Part shown: positions 27,991-36,180 of the stretch, one piece after another
How positions within the stretch are numbered: position 1 is the stretch's first letter
How the letters are laid out: each line of letters opens with the position of its first letter
NCBI RefSeq assembly: GCF_007678255.1
Contig: NZ_VEED01000010.1
Location: 62,001-126,000 of the forward strand
Direction: 5' to 3'
Origin: Bacillus sp. X1(2014)
GTDB taxonomy: Bacteria; Bacillota; Bacilli; Bacillales_B; DSM-18226
Length of the DNA: 64,000 nt
Translations under genes and position numbers: made by a program
The notes under the pieces: model-generated
Seen by the model: only the letters and a program-made list of their open reading frames with translations
Databases searched by the model: none
Told to the model about the DNA's origin: nothing

Positions 27991-28713
27991 TTAAAATAAC
28001 ATTTTAAGGGCGCGCCGTAAATCAGGCTGCCAGTACTTCCAGGTATGATTACCACTAAATTCTTCATAAAAATATGTAATGGGTTTCTCTGAAATTATTT
28101 TTGATAGCTCCCTGTTCGGGGTTAGGAAATCTTTCAGACTGCCGTCCGTTGTCTGAACTTCCGTTTCTTGATTCCCAATTACATGATAAAGCTGTAATAA
28201 CTGTCCCTCCGAGAAGGTCTTAACTGCGTTCAAAATATTTTCATCCACAAATGGGGAGTGTAAAAGGACTTTTCCGAATGTATGTGGATATTGAAGCGCT
28301 GTCATTAAAGAAACAGCACCACCGAGAGAGTCGCCTATTAGTGCTCTTGTTGAGCCCATTTGGTAGGTAGGAAACTCTTGGTCAAGAAAAGGAACTAATT
28401 CATGGGCTAAGAACCGGATGTATGGTTGATTCTGAGAGCCATTGGGATGATATTTTTTGCGGCGGTCTTCTACATTTTTATAGGGTACCCCTACAATGAT
28501 TAAATTTTCAATTTCTCTTTGAAAAAGAAACTCGTCTGCCAAGCGCGCGATTCTGCCGAGCTGGAAATAGTCTCGGCCATCCTGGGCAATTAACAGCGAG
28601 TATTTATATAGCGGTGAGAAGTTTGCTGGCAGATAGACAAGGAGTTGGATGTCCTCTCCAAGTTCTGCACTATAAATGGTAAGTTCTTTGATGGTTCCTT
28701 TTGGAAACGCCAT
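27991..28713 (-). CDS. yjcH: Esterase-D-like alpha/beta hydrolase YjcH
   Basis: Putative carboxylesterase of the esterase D/enterochelin-esterase type. The nucleophile elbow is GDSLGG, and the C-terminal GNHTWKYW supplies the likely catalytic histidine. Length 240 aa from 28713, chosen because GGGGGGAT lies nine bases upstream; the ATG at 28737 has none. No secretion signal, so cytoplasmic. Separated from yjcG by about 120 AT-rich bases. Confidence 0.87.
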   Translation of the reverse strand: MAFPKGTIKELTIYSAELGEDIQLLVYLPANFSPLYKYSLLIAQDGRDYFQLGRIARLADEFLFQREIENLIIVGVPYKNVEDRRKKYHPNGSQNQPYIRFLAHELVPFLDQEFPTYQMGSTRALIGDSLGGAVSLMTALQYPHTFGKVLLHSPFVDENILNAVKTFSEGQLLQLYHVIGNQETEVQTTDGSLKDFLTPNRELSKIISEKPITYFYEEFSGNHTWKYWQPDLRRALKMLF

Positions 28714-28823
28714 GTGATAAATCCCCCCGTGATTCAATCTCTACCACTGCATTATAACAAAACTAAAGTGGAAATGCTTTTAATAATAGAGGGAGGAATG
28801 TGGTGTGACTGTGGGTGTGAGGA

Positions 28824-29048
28824 TTAGTGAAGGTAGCGGTAGTTAGTACGGGAATCAGGCATAATGGATAATATATTTTCACGTTTGAAGGTACGCATTT
28901 GTTTTCGGAGCAGACAAAAGGCGCGAATATATTCGTCATTCACTTCCTTCACAATCAATTTCCGTTGGGATAATTCTTGGTTGTCGGCAAGGTAAATCAT
29001 TTCTAACGGGATATTTTCCTCGATTGATCGCATGAAAAGTCCATCCAT
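28824..29048 (-). CDS. Small WYL-domain-like protein
   Basis: 74-residue protein beginning MDGLFMRSIEENIPLEMIYL. The pattern of strands, ending IRAFCLLRKQMRTFKRENILSI, matches a minimal WYL domain, a ligand-binding module usually attached to DNA-binding regulators. Here it stands alone with no HTH. ATG follows AAAGGAG; the longer reading frame to 29192 lacks a site. Possible ligand-sensing or RNA-binding role is inference. Confidence 0.68.
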   Translation of the reverse strand: MDGLFMRSIEENIPLEMIYLADNQELSQRKLIVKEVNDEYIRAFCLLRKQMRTFKRENILSIMPDSRTNYRYLH

Positions 29049-29185
29049 TTGGATCTCTCCTTTCTTGGTTATAGTATTATTATATCCAAACATTTGTTCT
29101 TTATTCAAGGGGAATAGAACTAATGTTCTTGTTTGTATTAGAGATTGGTTGTAATGGATAATTATAAGGAAAACTAAAAATGGTA

Positions 29186-29213
29186 TTGACATTTTTATTA
29201 TTTTTACTATAAT
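29186..29213 (+). promoter_or_regulatory. Consensus sigma-A promoter of tRNA-Val
   Basis: TTGACA (29186-29191), 16 bases, TATAAT (29208-29213); start about 15 bases before the tRNA. Confidence 0.88.
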
Positions 29214-29234
29214 TAGATTTGTAGTTAAATAAGA

Positions 29235-29307
29235 GATCTGTTAGCTCAGCTGGGAGAGCGCAACCTTGACAGGGTTGAGGTCGGGGGTTCGAACCCCTCA
29301 CAGGTCA
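29235..29307 (+). tRNA. tRNA-Val (anticodon GAC)
   Basis: Complete cloverleaf: acceptor GATCTGT / ACAGGTC, D arm GCTC / GAGC, anticodon arm CAACC-TTGACAG-GGTTG with anticodon GAC, and T arm GGGGG-TTCGAAC-CCCTC (outer pair relaxed). CCA is not encoded. It has its own consensus promoter and terminator. Integrase remains lie just beyond it, so its 3' end is a probable attachment site. Confidence 0.95.
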
Positions 29308-29311
29308 TCAT

Positions 29312-29348
29312 AAAAAATCCTAAAATCTTAATGATTTTAGGATTTTTT
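29312..29348 (+). terminator. Intrinsic terminator after tRNA-Val
   Basis: AATCCTAAAATC / GATTTTAGGATT stem followed by T-run. Confidence 0.9.
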
Positions 29349-29459
29349 CTTTTGTAAGAGTTAAATTATCCGTTTAAATGAATTTATTATTTTTAAAAAT
29401 ATAGGTTAGTTAATTGGATTTAGTCGAACGTATGTTTTGTAATTAGGTTAGGATGAAAT

Positions 29460-29645
29460 TTAAGGAAGACAGAGCCGGTGAAAAGAGTTTGGGCTTATTA
29501 CCATGTAATTTTTAAATGTTTTTGGGCCGAGATGTTTTCGAGCGTATTTATCTTTCCATTCATCGACGAATTGATAAAAGGTTAACTTCTGTGGAGCTAT
29601 GTATTCTCTGGTTTCAATTTCTACAACAAATTTGCTGCCTCTCAA
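29460..29645 (-). pseudogene. Remnant of a tyrosine recombinase (integrase N-terminal domain)
   Basis: The translated segment KFVVEIETREYIAPQKLTF-YQFVDEWKDKYARKHLGPK is the end of the arm-binding part plus the start of the SAM-like core-binding domain of phage/ICE integrases. The match stops after KTFKNYM, and no catalytic R-H-R-Y domain follows on any frame. The start is also missing. It lies 150 bases from the tRNA-Val gene, the usual place for an integrase next to its attachment site. Confidence 0.6.
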
Positions 29646-29887
29646 TTTGTATTTTATAACAACTTAACGTTGATTCTGGAAATTGAGCTTCGCTGCCCAC
29701 TAATTGAACTCTACTTCATCTGGAGACCTTTAATAATATTACCCTTTCTTCTGACAGACTTATTAAATTTCGAAAACAATCCATTCCATCATCTTTTCGT
29801 ATAGAAAAACTTATTAAGAAACATGCACTAGAGAAAATATAAATCATATATAGGTGATATCCCATTTAAATGGTTGAGGAGGATATC
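29646..29887. other. Non-coding or degraded region
   Basis: No intact gene. On the plus strand a 44-codon open frame without a start ends at a TAA near 29841 (tail FRIEKLIKKHALEKI); it may be the end of a lost gene. The ribosome site TTGAGGAGG of the next gene is at 29874-29882. Confidence 0.3.
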
Positions 29888-30982
29888 ATGAAACCTATGC
29901 TGCCTATTGAAAATTATTTCGGTAAGTTTGAACTAGTTTATGCATTTTATGGCACTATGCCTACAGGTGTTAGTGTTTCGGAAACTGGTCGTATTTTCAT
30001 TTGTTTTCCGAAATGGGGAGACGATGTTAAATTTACGGTGGCGGAAATTGTTGAGGATAAATTGCAGCCTTATCCTAATTTACAAACCAATTTGGTTAAC
30101 CCCGAGAATATAACAATGACTTTCATCAGTGTCCAAAGTGTAGTTGCTGATGGAAGGGGAACGCTTTGGGTATTAGATACAGCGGCACCCAATTTTTCTG
30201 AACCTATTAAAGGTGGGGCAAAATTAGTCGCTGTTGATTTAAAAACCAATACAATTAGAAGAGTATACACCTTTACAGAAGATGTTGTCCTGCCAACAAC
30301 ATACCTAAATGATGTCCGATTTGATTTTCGTGTTGGAAACGCAGGTTATGCCTATATAACGGATTCTTCTTCCAAAGGACCAGGAGCTATTATCGTCGTA
30401 GATTTAGAAAATAGAAACGCGTTTAGACGGTTAAATGGGGCAAATTCAACTTCACCCGATCCCTATTTTATACCGAAAGTAGAAGGAAAAGTGTTGATGA
30501 ATCGAAATAAAGATGGCGGGACTTCTCCATTTAGATTGGCGTCGGACGGAATTGCGATTTCTCCTGATGGAAAGGTATTATATTTTTGTCCACTAACCAG
30601 TCGTCATCTGTTCTCGATCTCAACAGAAGCCCTGAGAGACAGAAATATACCGGACATGGATTTACTTTATCAAGTGGAGTATTGGGGAGAAAAAGGGGCG
30701 TCTGATGGAATGATTACAGATGCAAAAGGGGCAATTTATGCTGGAGATTATGAGAACAATAGTATTCGAAAGATATTGCCGAATGGCACAATGGAAACCA
30801 TCGCACATGATCCGAGAATTTTATGGCCGGATACTTTTTCGATTGGTCCGGATGAATACTTATATGTCATTGTGAACCAATTACATCGGCAGGCAAGATT
30901 TCATTATGGAAAAGACCTGCGACAAAAACCTTATAGTTTACTTCGTATGAAAATTGATGAATTTCCTGCTCCTACCATTTGA
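29888..30982 (+). CDS. Major royal jelly/Yellow-family beta-propeller protein
   Basis: 364-residue protein of the Yellow/MRJP type, related to SMP-30/gluconolactonase propellers. Repeated blades are seen as GVSVSETGRIFICFP, GRGTLWVLDTAAP, GYAYITDSSS, DGIAISPDGKVLYFCPL, GMITDAKGAIYAGD and TFSIGPDEYLYVIVNQLHR. No signal peptide, so cytoplasmic. The start at 29888 is set by GAGGAGGATATC. It stands alone between the tRNA-proximal scar and a terminator. A lactonase-type or ligand-binding role is possible but not shown. Confidence 0.8.
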   Translation: MKPMLPIENYFGKFELVYAFYGTMPTGVSVSETGRIFICFPKWGDDVKFTVAEIVEDKLQPYPNLQTNLVNPENITMTFISVQSVVADGRGTLWVLDTAAPNFSEPIKGGAKLVAVDLKTNTIRRVYTFTEDVVLPTTYLNDVRFDFRVGNAGYAYITDSSSKGPGAIIVVDLENRNAFRRLNGANSTSPDPYFIPKVEGKVLMNRNKDGGTSPFRLASDGIAISPDGKVLYFCPLTSRHLFSISTEALRDRNIPDMDLLYQVEYWGEKGASDGMITDAKGAIYAGDYENNSIRKILPNGTMETIAHDPRILWPDTFSIGPDEYLYVIVNQLHRQARFHYGKDLRQKPYSLLRMKIDEFPAPTI

Positions 30983-31172
30983 TAATAAAAAATAGTTGGT
31001 TCATTTTTTTGTGAAATTTGAACGGGTAAGCATGGAGCCAATAGGTCGTAATTAGCTTAATATAGCTCTATTCATAAAAGCAAAGACATCAAATTTGTAA
31101 TTGTAAAAGAAAATGGTGGTAGCAAAAGGAGGGAAATCGTTATTTAAATCATTTAAATATAAATGGTTTATT

Positions 31173-31217
31173 AGGAACAGTTTAGGTTGGTAATATTAAA
31201 CTGCTCCTATTTTATTT
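31173..31217. terminator. Terminator between the propeller gene and the cotF-like remnant
   Basis: AGGAACAGTTTA / TAAACTGCTCCT arms with one mismatch, then ATTTTATTTT; roughly symmetrical for both strands. Confidence 0.6.
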
Positions 31218-31486
31218 TATATAGTGGGTAAGTTCAATGCTGTATTGATATTATTTAAGTCTAAATTGATTTGTTCGTTGGTATCCCAAGCATGGTACCA
31301 TCCTTTTTCTTCCATATATGAGGAAATTTGTTCATGCATATCAAGAGCTTCCATTAAATGGCGAGTGAGCATTTCTTTAATTTCGGGCGTTCCTGATTCC
31401 GTAACTGCCATGGCATAATTTCTAACTCAACTTTTAGCTGCAATCAATAAATCCATTGCAACCACTTGATCCGATAGTGCGTCCAT
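31217..31486 (-). pseudogene. CotF-like spore coat protein gene, broken
   Basis: Reading from 31486 gives MDALSDQVVAMDLLIAAKS, then TGA at 31427-31429, then VRNYAMAVTESGTPEIKEML and on to a stop at 31217. Family members read ...AAKSGVRNYA..., so one codon, expected glycine (GGA to TGA), has become a stop. Upstream of 31486 the frame is also lost by an apparent one-base insertion (ATGAAGTGGCATGG). The last 64 codons are intact and could be read alone, but without the N-terminal helix. Most likely a decayed coat gene. Confidence 0.7.
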
Positions 31487-31500
31487 GCCACTTCATTGGT

Positions 31501-34077
31501 TTAATTAAGACGATTACTGTACGATTGAATATTTTCTGGGGCATCTTGGTTGTACACAAGTTTCCATGCCTCAAGGAGATTTTCTTTTGTTACTTTTAGA
31601 GCCGGAACAGCTACATAAGCAGGTGCTGGTTTGCCGAGCAGAGCATAACCTGCCAGGATCGCCTCGGCCACTCCTTGATGGTAGGGCATCTGTGAACCCG
31701 AGCCCTTGATAAGACCATCTTTGGCAATTTCTACAGCAGCATTGGTACCCAAATCGATTGTTGTAATGACTAAATCATGTTTTCCAGCGGCACTGGCGGA
31801 TGCCATAACACCTTCCGCTACCAAATCCCATACAACAAAGATTCCCCTCAAATCCGGGTGTTCAGAAATCATAGCGTCTGAAAGTTCTTTCCCATCCAAT
31901 GGACTTGTAAAACCGCTACGGGCTATGATTTGAATGTCAGGATAACTTTCTTTAATCGTCTTTTCAAAAGCAGTTAATCTTTGTTTCGTTACAAAAAAAT
32001 CAGCATCGTGGTATATAACCCCAATCTTGCCTTTAAAGCCAATTTTCTCTGCGAGGATGTCTGCGGCGTAGGCCCCGTTTCCATAATTGTCAGCGGATAC
32101 AACGCTAACATAATCCTTACCCGCTTCTAGCCCATATGGTATATTGTCCATAAACACCAGCTTAACACCTGATTGAGCTGCGGTTTGAAATGCACTCACG
32201 GTCAATACTGGATCGATGGGAAGACTGACAATAATATCCGGTTTTTTCGCTAATATCTTTTGGATATCTGCGACTTGCTTTTCCCAGTTAAATTCGGCAT
32301 CAGTTATAGCCACGACCCTAATCCCCATTTTATTAAAAGTTGTCTTCAATCCCTCGATTTGTGCCTTTGCCCAATTATTTCCTGTATAGTGCATCGCAAT
32401 GGCAACTGTATAGTTCTTTTCCCTGAGTTTTTTTAAATCTTTCAAAGACAACTGCAATGTCTTGGCAGAAACAGCTTCCTCTCCATTTGGTCCTATACTT
32501 AAAATATTATGTTCGGGTATATTTTGATTAATTGTACTCGTTAAAGTCTCGTTTACAGTTGTTAAGAACTCCTTGATATTAATGGGTTTCGTCACATAAT
32601 TATCAAACCCCTTGCCTAATGTCTGCTGGATGTCCTGGGGCATGGCATTGGCACTTACAGCAATAACAGCAACGTCCCTCGTCTTTTCATTCATTTTTAA
32701 AAGCTTAAACACGTCGAAACCATGGATATCCGGTAGATTCAGATCCAGCAGAATTAAATCGACTTTTTTTGTTCTAGCGAGTTCTAGTCCTTCTTTTCCA
32801 GATTGAGCAGTTAAGATCGTAAAGGAGGACTGCGATTTCAGGATGTTCTTTACCAAGTTTAAATTGGATTGATTATCTTCAATATATAGCAAACAATAGT
32901 GGTCATTTTTGCCATTCTTTGTTGGAAGATCGATCACTTCTTCCCCCCACTGCATCGCTGCCTTTAATTCATAGGGAAGGGGGAGGCTAAAGTAAAAATC
33001 ACTGCCAATTTCTTTTTGGCTTGTGACACTAATTTTTCCACCCATTAATTGGACAAGCTGTTTCACTAATGACAATCCGATCCCAGTACCTTCTTCTTGT
33101 GTCCCTTTAATTCTGTAAAATGGAACAAACACTTTATGATATTCCTCAACTGAAAGCCCGGTCCCAGTATCTGCAATATGAATGACAGCCTCGTTTCGTT
33201 TTAAATAGGAAAAGATCATGACTTTTCCGTCTTCCTGGTTATATTTAATAGCATTATCAAGAAGATTCAGGAGGATTTGTTTCAGTCGAATGGGATCGGC
33301 TAGAACTGAAATGGTTTGCGATGGATCTAACTGGTTGTGAATACTAATACCCTTGTTCTTGGCTAGTGGTTGTACGATGTTCATACATTCATTAATAATC
33401 GTCTCTAGTTTTACTTCTACAATTGAAACTTTTAATTGGCCGGTATCTATTCTTGATAGATCTAAAATATCATTGATTAAGCTTAATAAATGTCTTCCTC
33501 CACCTAGAATCTCCTGGACAAAGTCACTCTGCTCATCATTTAAGGAATCATCTAACTCTAAAAGCTGTGCGAAACCAAGTATTCCATTCAATGGTGTCCG
33601 AAGTTCATGGCTCATTTTGGACAGAAAATCAGATTTAGCCAGGTTCGCCTTTTCTGCCTCTTCTTTAGCATGAATAATGGTTTGTTCCATTTTTTTTCGT
33701 TCGGTGATATCCGAAATGGTAATTAGGGCAACCTGTTCACCATCTTTACGCATGTTGAGAGGTTTTGAATTTATTGAAAGCCATTTGGTGCCGGATTCAG
33801 GATTAATCACTCCCACCACATAGTTATAAAAAGGGATCCCTTTCTCGAGTGTGATCATTCCTGGCAATTGGGAATAGGGCAGTGTTGTGCCGTCTTCATT
33901 TATATATTCAAGTTGCTGAAAGCTTGAGCCTGTAAAAAATTCTGATTTAACACCGAGCACGTTTTCCGCGTTTTCATTAAGTGCAATTGTTTTACCTGAC
34001 TTTTCCTGAATAATGACGTATTCAGACATGGTTTGTAAAACTTCTTTATATAAATTTTCGTTAGGGGTGAGTTCCAT
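31501..34077 (-). CDS. Hybrid histidine kinase fused to a sugar-binding-protein domain
   Basis: 858-residue multidomain sensor. Order: PAS (about 8-125), HisKA with phospho-acceptor H157 (SHELRTPLNG), HATPase (N-box NLLDNAIKY near 271-279, DTGTGL, GTGIGLSLV), receiver domain (about 393-510, phospho-acceptor D445 in LILLDLNLPD), and from residue 520 to the end a type-I periplasmic-binding-protein domain. That last part is closely similar to the lipoproteins at 44680 and 36301 (shared SAKTLQL, VTDA, DYVSVVSADNYGNG, VIYHDAD-FFVTK, TTIDLGTN). It has no signal peptide, so the binding domain is cytosolic. Start at 34077 follows AGGATAAG; a TTG at 34173 would add one hydrophobic segment but has no site. 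Divergent from a LytTR regulator. Inferred role: intracellular sugar sensor. Confidence 0.9.
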   Translation of the reverse strand: MELTPNENLYKEVLQTMSEYVIIQEKSGKTIALNENAENVLGVKSEFFTGSSFQQLEYINEDGTTLPYSQLPGMITLEKGIPFYNYVVGVINPESGTKWLSINSKPLNMRKDGEQVALITISDITERKKMEQTIIHAKEEAEKANLAKSDFLSKMSHELRTPLNGILGFAQLLELDDSLNDEQSDFVQEILGGGRHLLSLINDILDLSRIDTGQLKVSIVEVKLETIINECMNIVQPLAKNKGISIHNQLDPSQTISVLADPIRLKQILLNLLDNAIKYNQEDGKVMIFSYLKRNEAVIHIADTGTGLSVEEYHKVFVPFYRIKGTQEEGTGIGLSLVKQLVQLMGGKISVTSQKEIGSDFYFSLPLPYELKAAMQWGEEVIDLPTKNGKNDHYCLLYIEDNQSNLNLVKNILKSQSSFTILTAQSGKEGLELARTKKVDLILLDLNLPDIHGFDVFKLLKMNEKTRDVAVIAVSANAMPQDIQQTLGKGFDNYVTKPINIKEFLTTVNETLTSTINQNIPEHNILSIGPNGEEAVSAKTLQLSLKDLKKLREKNYTVAIAMHYTGNNWAKAQIEGLKTTFNKMGIRVVAITDAEFNWEKQVADIQKILAKKPDIIVSLPIDPVLTVSAFQTAAQSGVKLVFMDNIPYGLEAGKDYVSVVSADNYGNGAYAADILAEKIGFKGKIGVIYHDADFFVTKQRLTAFEKTIKESYPDIQIIARSGFTSPLDGKELSDAMISEHPDLRGIFVVWDLVAEGVMASASAAGKHDLVITTIDLGTNAAVEIAKDGLIKGSGSQMPYHQGVAEAILAGYALLGKPAPAYVAVPALKVTKENLLEAWKLVYNQDAPENIQSYSNRLN

Positions 34078-34314
34078 TTTCTTATCCTGCCTTTGACCGA
34101 ATAGTCGTGCATTTTTCTGAAGCTTTAGTGTTAGTATAGTCCACAGAAAACTGCAAAAAAACACTATCAGCAAATTATATTAAATTACTTCCTTTACCGC
34201 TTAAACTGCCTTATACTCAAAGTAGATAATTTGTTAACGATTTCAAAAAAGAATTTTCAATTTACTTATATTAATGTTTCAATAAATTAAAAGCTTTTAA
34301 CATGAGGTGATCTT

Positions 34315-35028
34315 ATGAGGGTTCTAATTGCAGAGGACCATGCACCATCCAGAAAACTATTGAAGCATCTCATTAAACCTTTGCAGAGTTATGAAATGGT
34401 TGGAGAGGCCGTTAATGGTGAGGATTTAATTTGCAAGGTGATGATAGAAAAGCCAGACATCATTTTGGTTGATATTAATATGCCATTGTTGAATGGGATG
34501 GAAGCGGTGAAATCTTGTAAAAAAGTAGTCCCGTCATTGCAAGTTATCTTTATCACCGGGCATGATGAGTTTGCCTTAGAAGCTTTTAGTGTAAATGCAA
34601 TCGATTACATTATCAAACCTATTGACCGTGACCGTCTTTATGCAGCGTTAGGACGAGCAGCTGCACTTGCTAAGACTCCAGCCGAAAGCGAGCGCCCAAC
34701 TGTTAAGAAGGATTTAATGGTAAAACAGTCCAATCAGTTTTCTTTTATACCGTTAGATGACATTATTTTTATTGAACGAGCGGACCGAAAGGCCGTCATC
34801 CATACAATTGATCAAAAAATAGAGGTAAATGAGGCGTTAACGAATCTTGAAGAACTCCTTGATTCTCGTTTTGTAGCCTCCCATCGTTCCTATATTATTA
34901 ATTTGCAATATTTAAAGAGGATTGAAACGGCAGGGCAAACGTACAAAGCATATTTTAAAAATTATGAGGAGACAGCAAAAGTTTCCAAGAATAAGTTAGC
35001 AGAATTACAAAAAAATAAATCGTTGTGA
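34315..35028 (+). CDS. LytTR-family response regulator
   Basis: 237-residue two-component regulator: receiver domain (residues 1-120, acidic pocket E7-D8, phospho-acceptor D53, conserved K102-type lysine in IIKPIDRDRL) and a C-terminal LytTR DNA-binding domain (about 132-235, FIPLDDIIFIERADRKAVIHT, RSYIINL). ATG follows GAGGTGATC. Divergently transcribed from the hybrid kinase 237 bases away, and therefore its likely partner. Target promoters are unknown; the neighbouring transporter operon is the natural candidate. Confidence 0.9.
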   Translation: MRVLIAEDHAPSRKLLKHLIKPLQSYEMVGEAVNGEDLICKVMIEKPDIILVDINMPLLNGMEAVKSCKKVVPSLQVIFITGHDEFALEAFSVNAIDYIIKPIDRDRLYAALGRAAALAKTPAESERPTVKKDLMVKQSNQFSFIPLDDIIFIERADRKAVIHTIDQKIEVNEALTNLEELLDSRFVASHRSYIINLQYLKRIETAGQTYKAYFKNYEETAKVSKNKLAELQKNKSL

Positions 35029-35058
35029 GGTCCGGGTTTACCGGACCTCAATTTTTTT
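35027..35058 (+). terminator. Intrinsic terminator overlapping the response-regulator stop
   Basis: Perfect GAGGTCCGG / CCGGACCTC stem, loop GTTTA, then seven T. Confidence 0.92.
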
Positions 35059-35162
35059 GTTTTTTTTTAAAATTTATGATTTTATTGTCCGAATGAACGA
35101 TAATCGTGTTCAAAAGGATAGAAAACGATTTCAGTTGAAAAAAAACCTTGTCGGAAGATGAT

Positions 35163-35191
35163 TAGACGACAATTTTGTAATCGATTACAAT
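35163..35191 (+). promoter_or_regulatory. Promoter with LacI/cre-type palindrome upstream of the headless LacI gene
   Basis: TTGTAATCGATTACAA (35175-35190) is a perfect palindrome. TACAAT (35186-35191) can be a -10 box with TAGACG (35163-35168) 17 bases upstream, so a bound repressor would cover the promoter. The core also fits the CcpA cre consensus. Confidence 0.6.
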
Positions 35192-35226
35192 TCAAATATA
35201 GAAACAGGAAAGGACAAATAACAAAG

Positions 35227-36102
35227 ATGGTAGGGATTGTAGATGTAGCAAAGAAGGAAATTGTTTCTGCTAAAACCATTCTAGTTGTTGTGCCTGACAT
35301 TACAAATCCGTTTTTTTCAAAGGTGTTTAGGGGGATTGAAGCAGTAGCCGTTACTAATGGATATCAAGTTATACTCGGCGATACAGGCAATGAACTGGAA
35401 CGAGAAAAGTGGTTTTTAAACCTTTTGCATCAAAAAAAAGCAGATGGAATGGCTTTATTAACTGCCCAAACGGATGCAGCAACCGTTGAAGAGACGGCCC
35501 AAAGATTTCCTTTGGTCCTTGCGTGTGAGTATATGGAAGGTTCCAACATCACAACTGTTTCGATTGATAACATAAGTGGTGCCAGAAATGCAACGGAATA
35601 TTTAATCGATTTGGGACACGAAAGAATTGGCTGCATTATTGGACCTCTCAATAGTATCTTGAACCGAGACCGTCTCAAAGGATTTTATCAAGCAATGTCA
35701 AGCAACAACCTTATCGTGGATCCTGTGCTAGTCCAGGAAGGTGATTTCTCTTTTGAAAGCGGTTTTAACCTTATGATGAAGTTTTTTGCCATTGGTCAAC
35801 TCCCATCTGCGATTTTCGCTGCCAATGATGAAATGGCAATGGGAGTCATTAAAGCCATTAAATCTAAGGGGCTTAAGGTGCCAGAGGATATTTCGGTTCT
35901 CGGTTTTGATAATCTGAAATTCTCGTCCATATTCGAACCAGGTCTGACAACGATTGCCCAGCCCGCGTTTGAAATTGGTGAGAAAGTGGCGGAATTATTA
36001 TTGAGGCTCATCAACAAAGAAGAAATCAAACACGAGCAAATGCTTTTAGCTAACCAGTTGATTGTAAGACAGTCTTGTCAGCAGTATGTGAAAATTTTTT
36101 AG
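35227..36102 (+). CDS. LacI-family sugar-binding regulator lacking its DNA-binding head
   Basis: 291-residue protein matching the LacI regulator at 61418 along its ligand-binding core (ILVVVPDITNPFFSKVFRGIEAVAV, VSIDNISGARNATEYLI, FAANDEMAMGVIKAIKSKGL, SVLGFDNLKFSSIFEP). The N-terminus, MVGIVDVAKKEIVSAKT, keeps the first residues of the HTH domain, but about 48 residues containing the helix-turn-helix and hinge helix are deleted in frame. It therefore should bind ligand but not DNA by itself. ATG at 35227 with a distant AAAGGA; upstream in-frame codons exist. It could be a decaying gene, or a dominant-negative partner of the intact LacI. Confidence 0.75.
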   Translation: MVGIVDVAKKEIVSAKTILVVVPDITNPFFSKVFRGIEAVAVTNGYQVILGDTGNELEREKWFLNLLHQKKADGMALLTAQTDAATVEETAQRFPLVLACEYMEGSNITTVSIDNISGARNATEYLIDLGHERIGCIIGPLNSILNRDRLKGFYQAMSSNNLIVDPVLVQEGDFSFESGFNLMMKFFAIGQLPSAIFAANDEMAMGVIKAIKSKGLKVPEDISVLGFDNLKFSSIFEPGLTTIAQPAFEIGEKVAELLLRLINKEEIKHEQMLLANQLIVRQSCQQYVKIF

Positions 36103-36109
36103 AAAAAAA

Positions 36110-36180
36110 TTTAATCAATTACATTTTTTGAAGCCCATAGAATCCTGGTTTTATAACTTAAATGAATGTAATCCATTACT
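36110..36180 (+). promoter_or_regulatory. Two degenerate operator half-matched palindromes before the sugar-binding gene
   Basis: TTTAATCAATTACA (36110-36123) and TGTAATCCATTACT (36167-36180) each differ from TGTAATCGATTACA at two positions. They lie 120-190 bases upstream of the binding-protein gene at 36301. Confidence 0.5.

Noticed and set aside
29101..29301. Minus-strand open frame running through the tRNA-Val gene
   Set aside because: It is antisense to a complete tRNA and its promoter, with no ribosome site; a shadow frame.
29708..29841. Start-less open frame ending FRIEKLIKKHALEKI
   Set aside because: No start codon, no ribosome site and no family I recognise; noted only as possible debris.
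34078..34173. N-terminal membrane segment on the hybrid kinase from a TTG at 34173
   Set aside because: No ribosome site precedes the TTG; the segment covers probable promoter sequence, and the ATG at 34077 has AGGATAAG.
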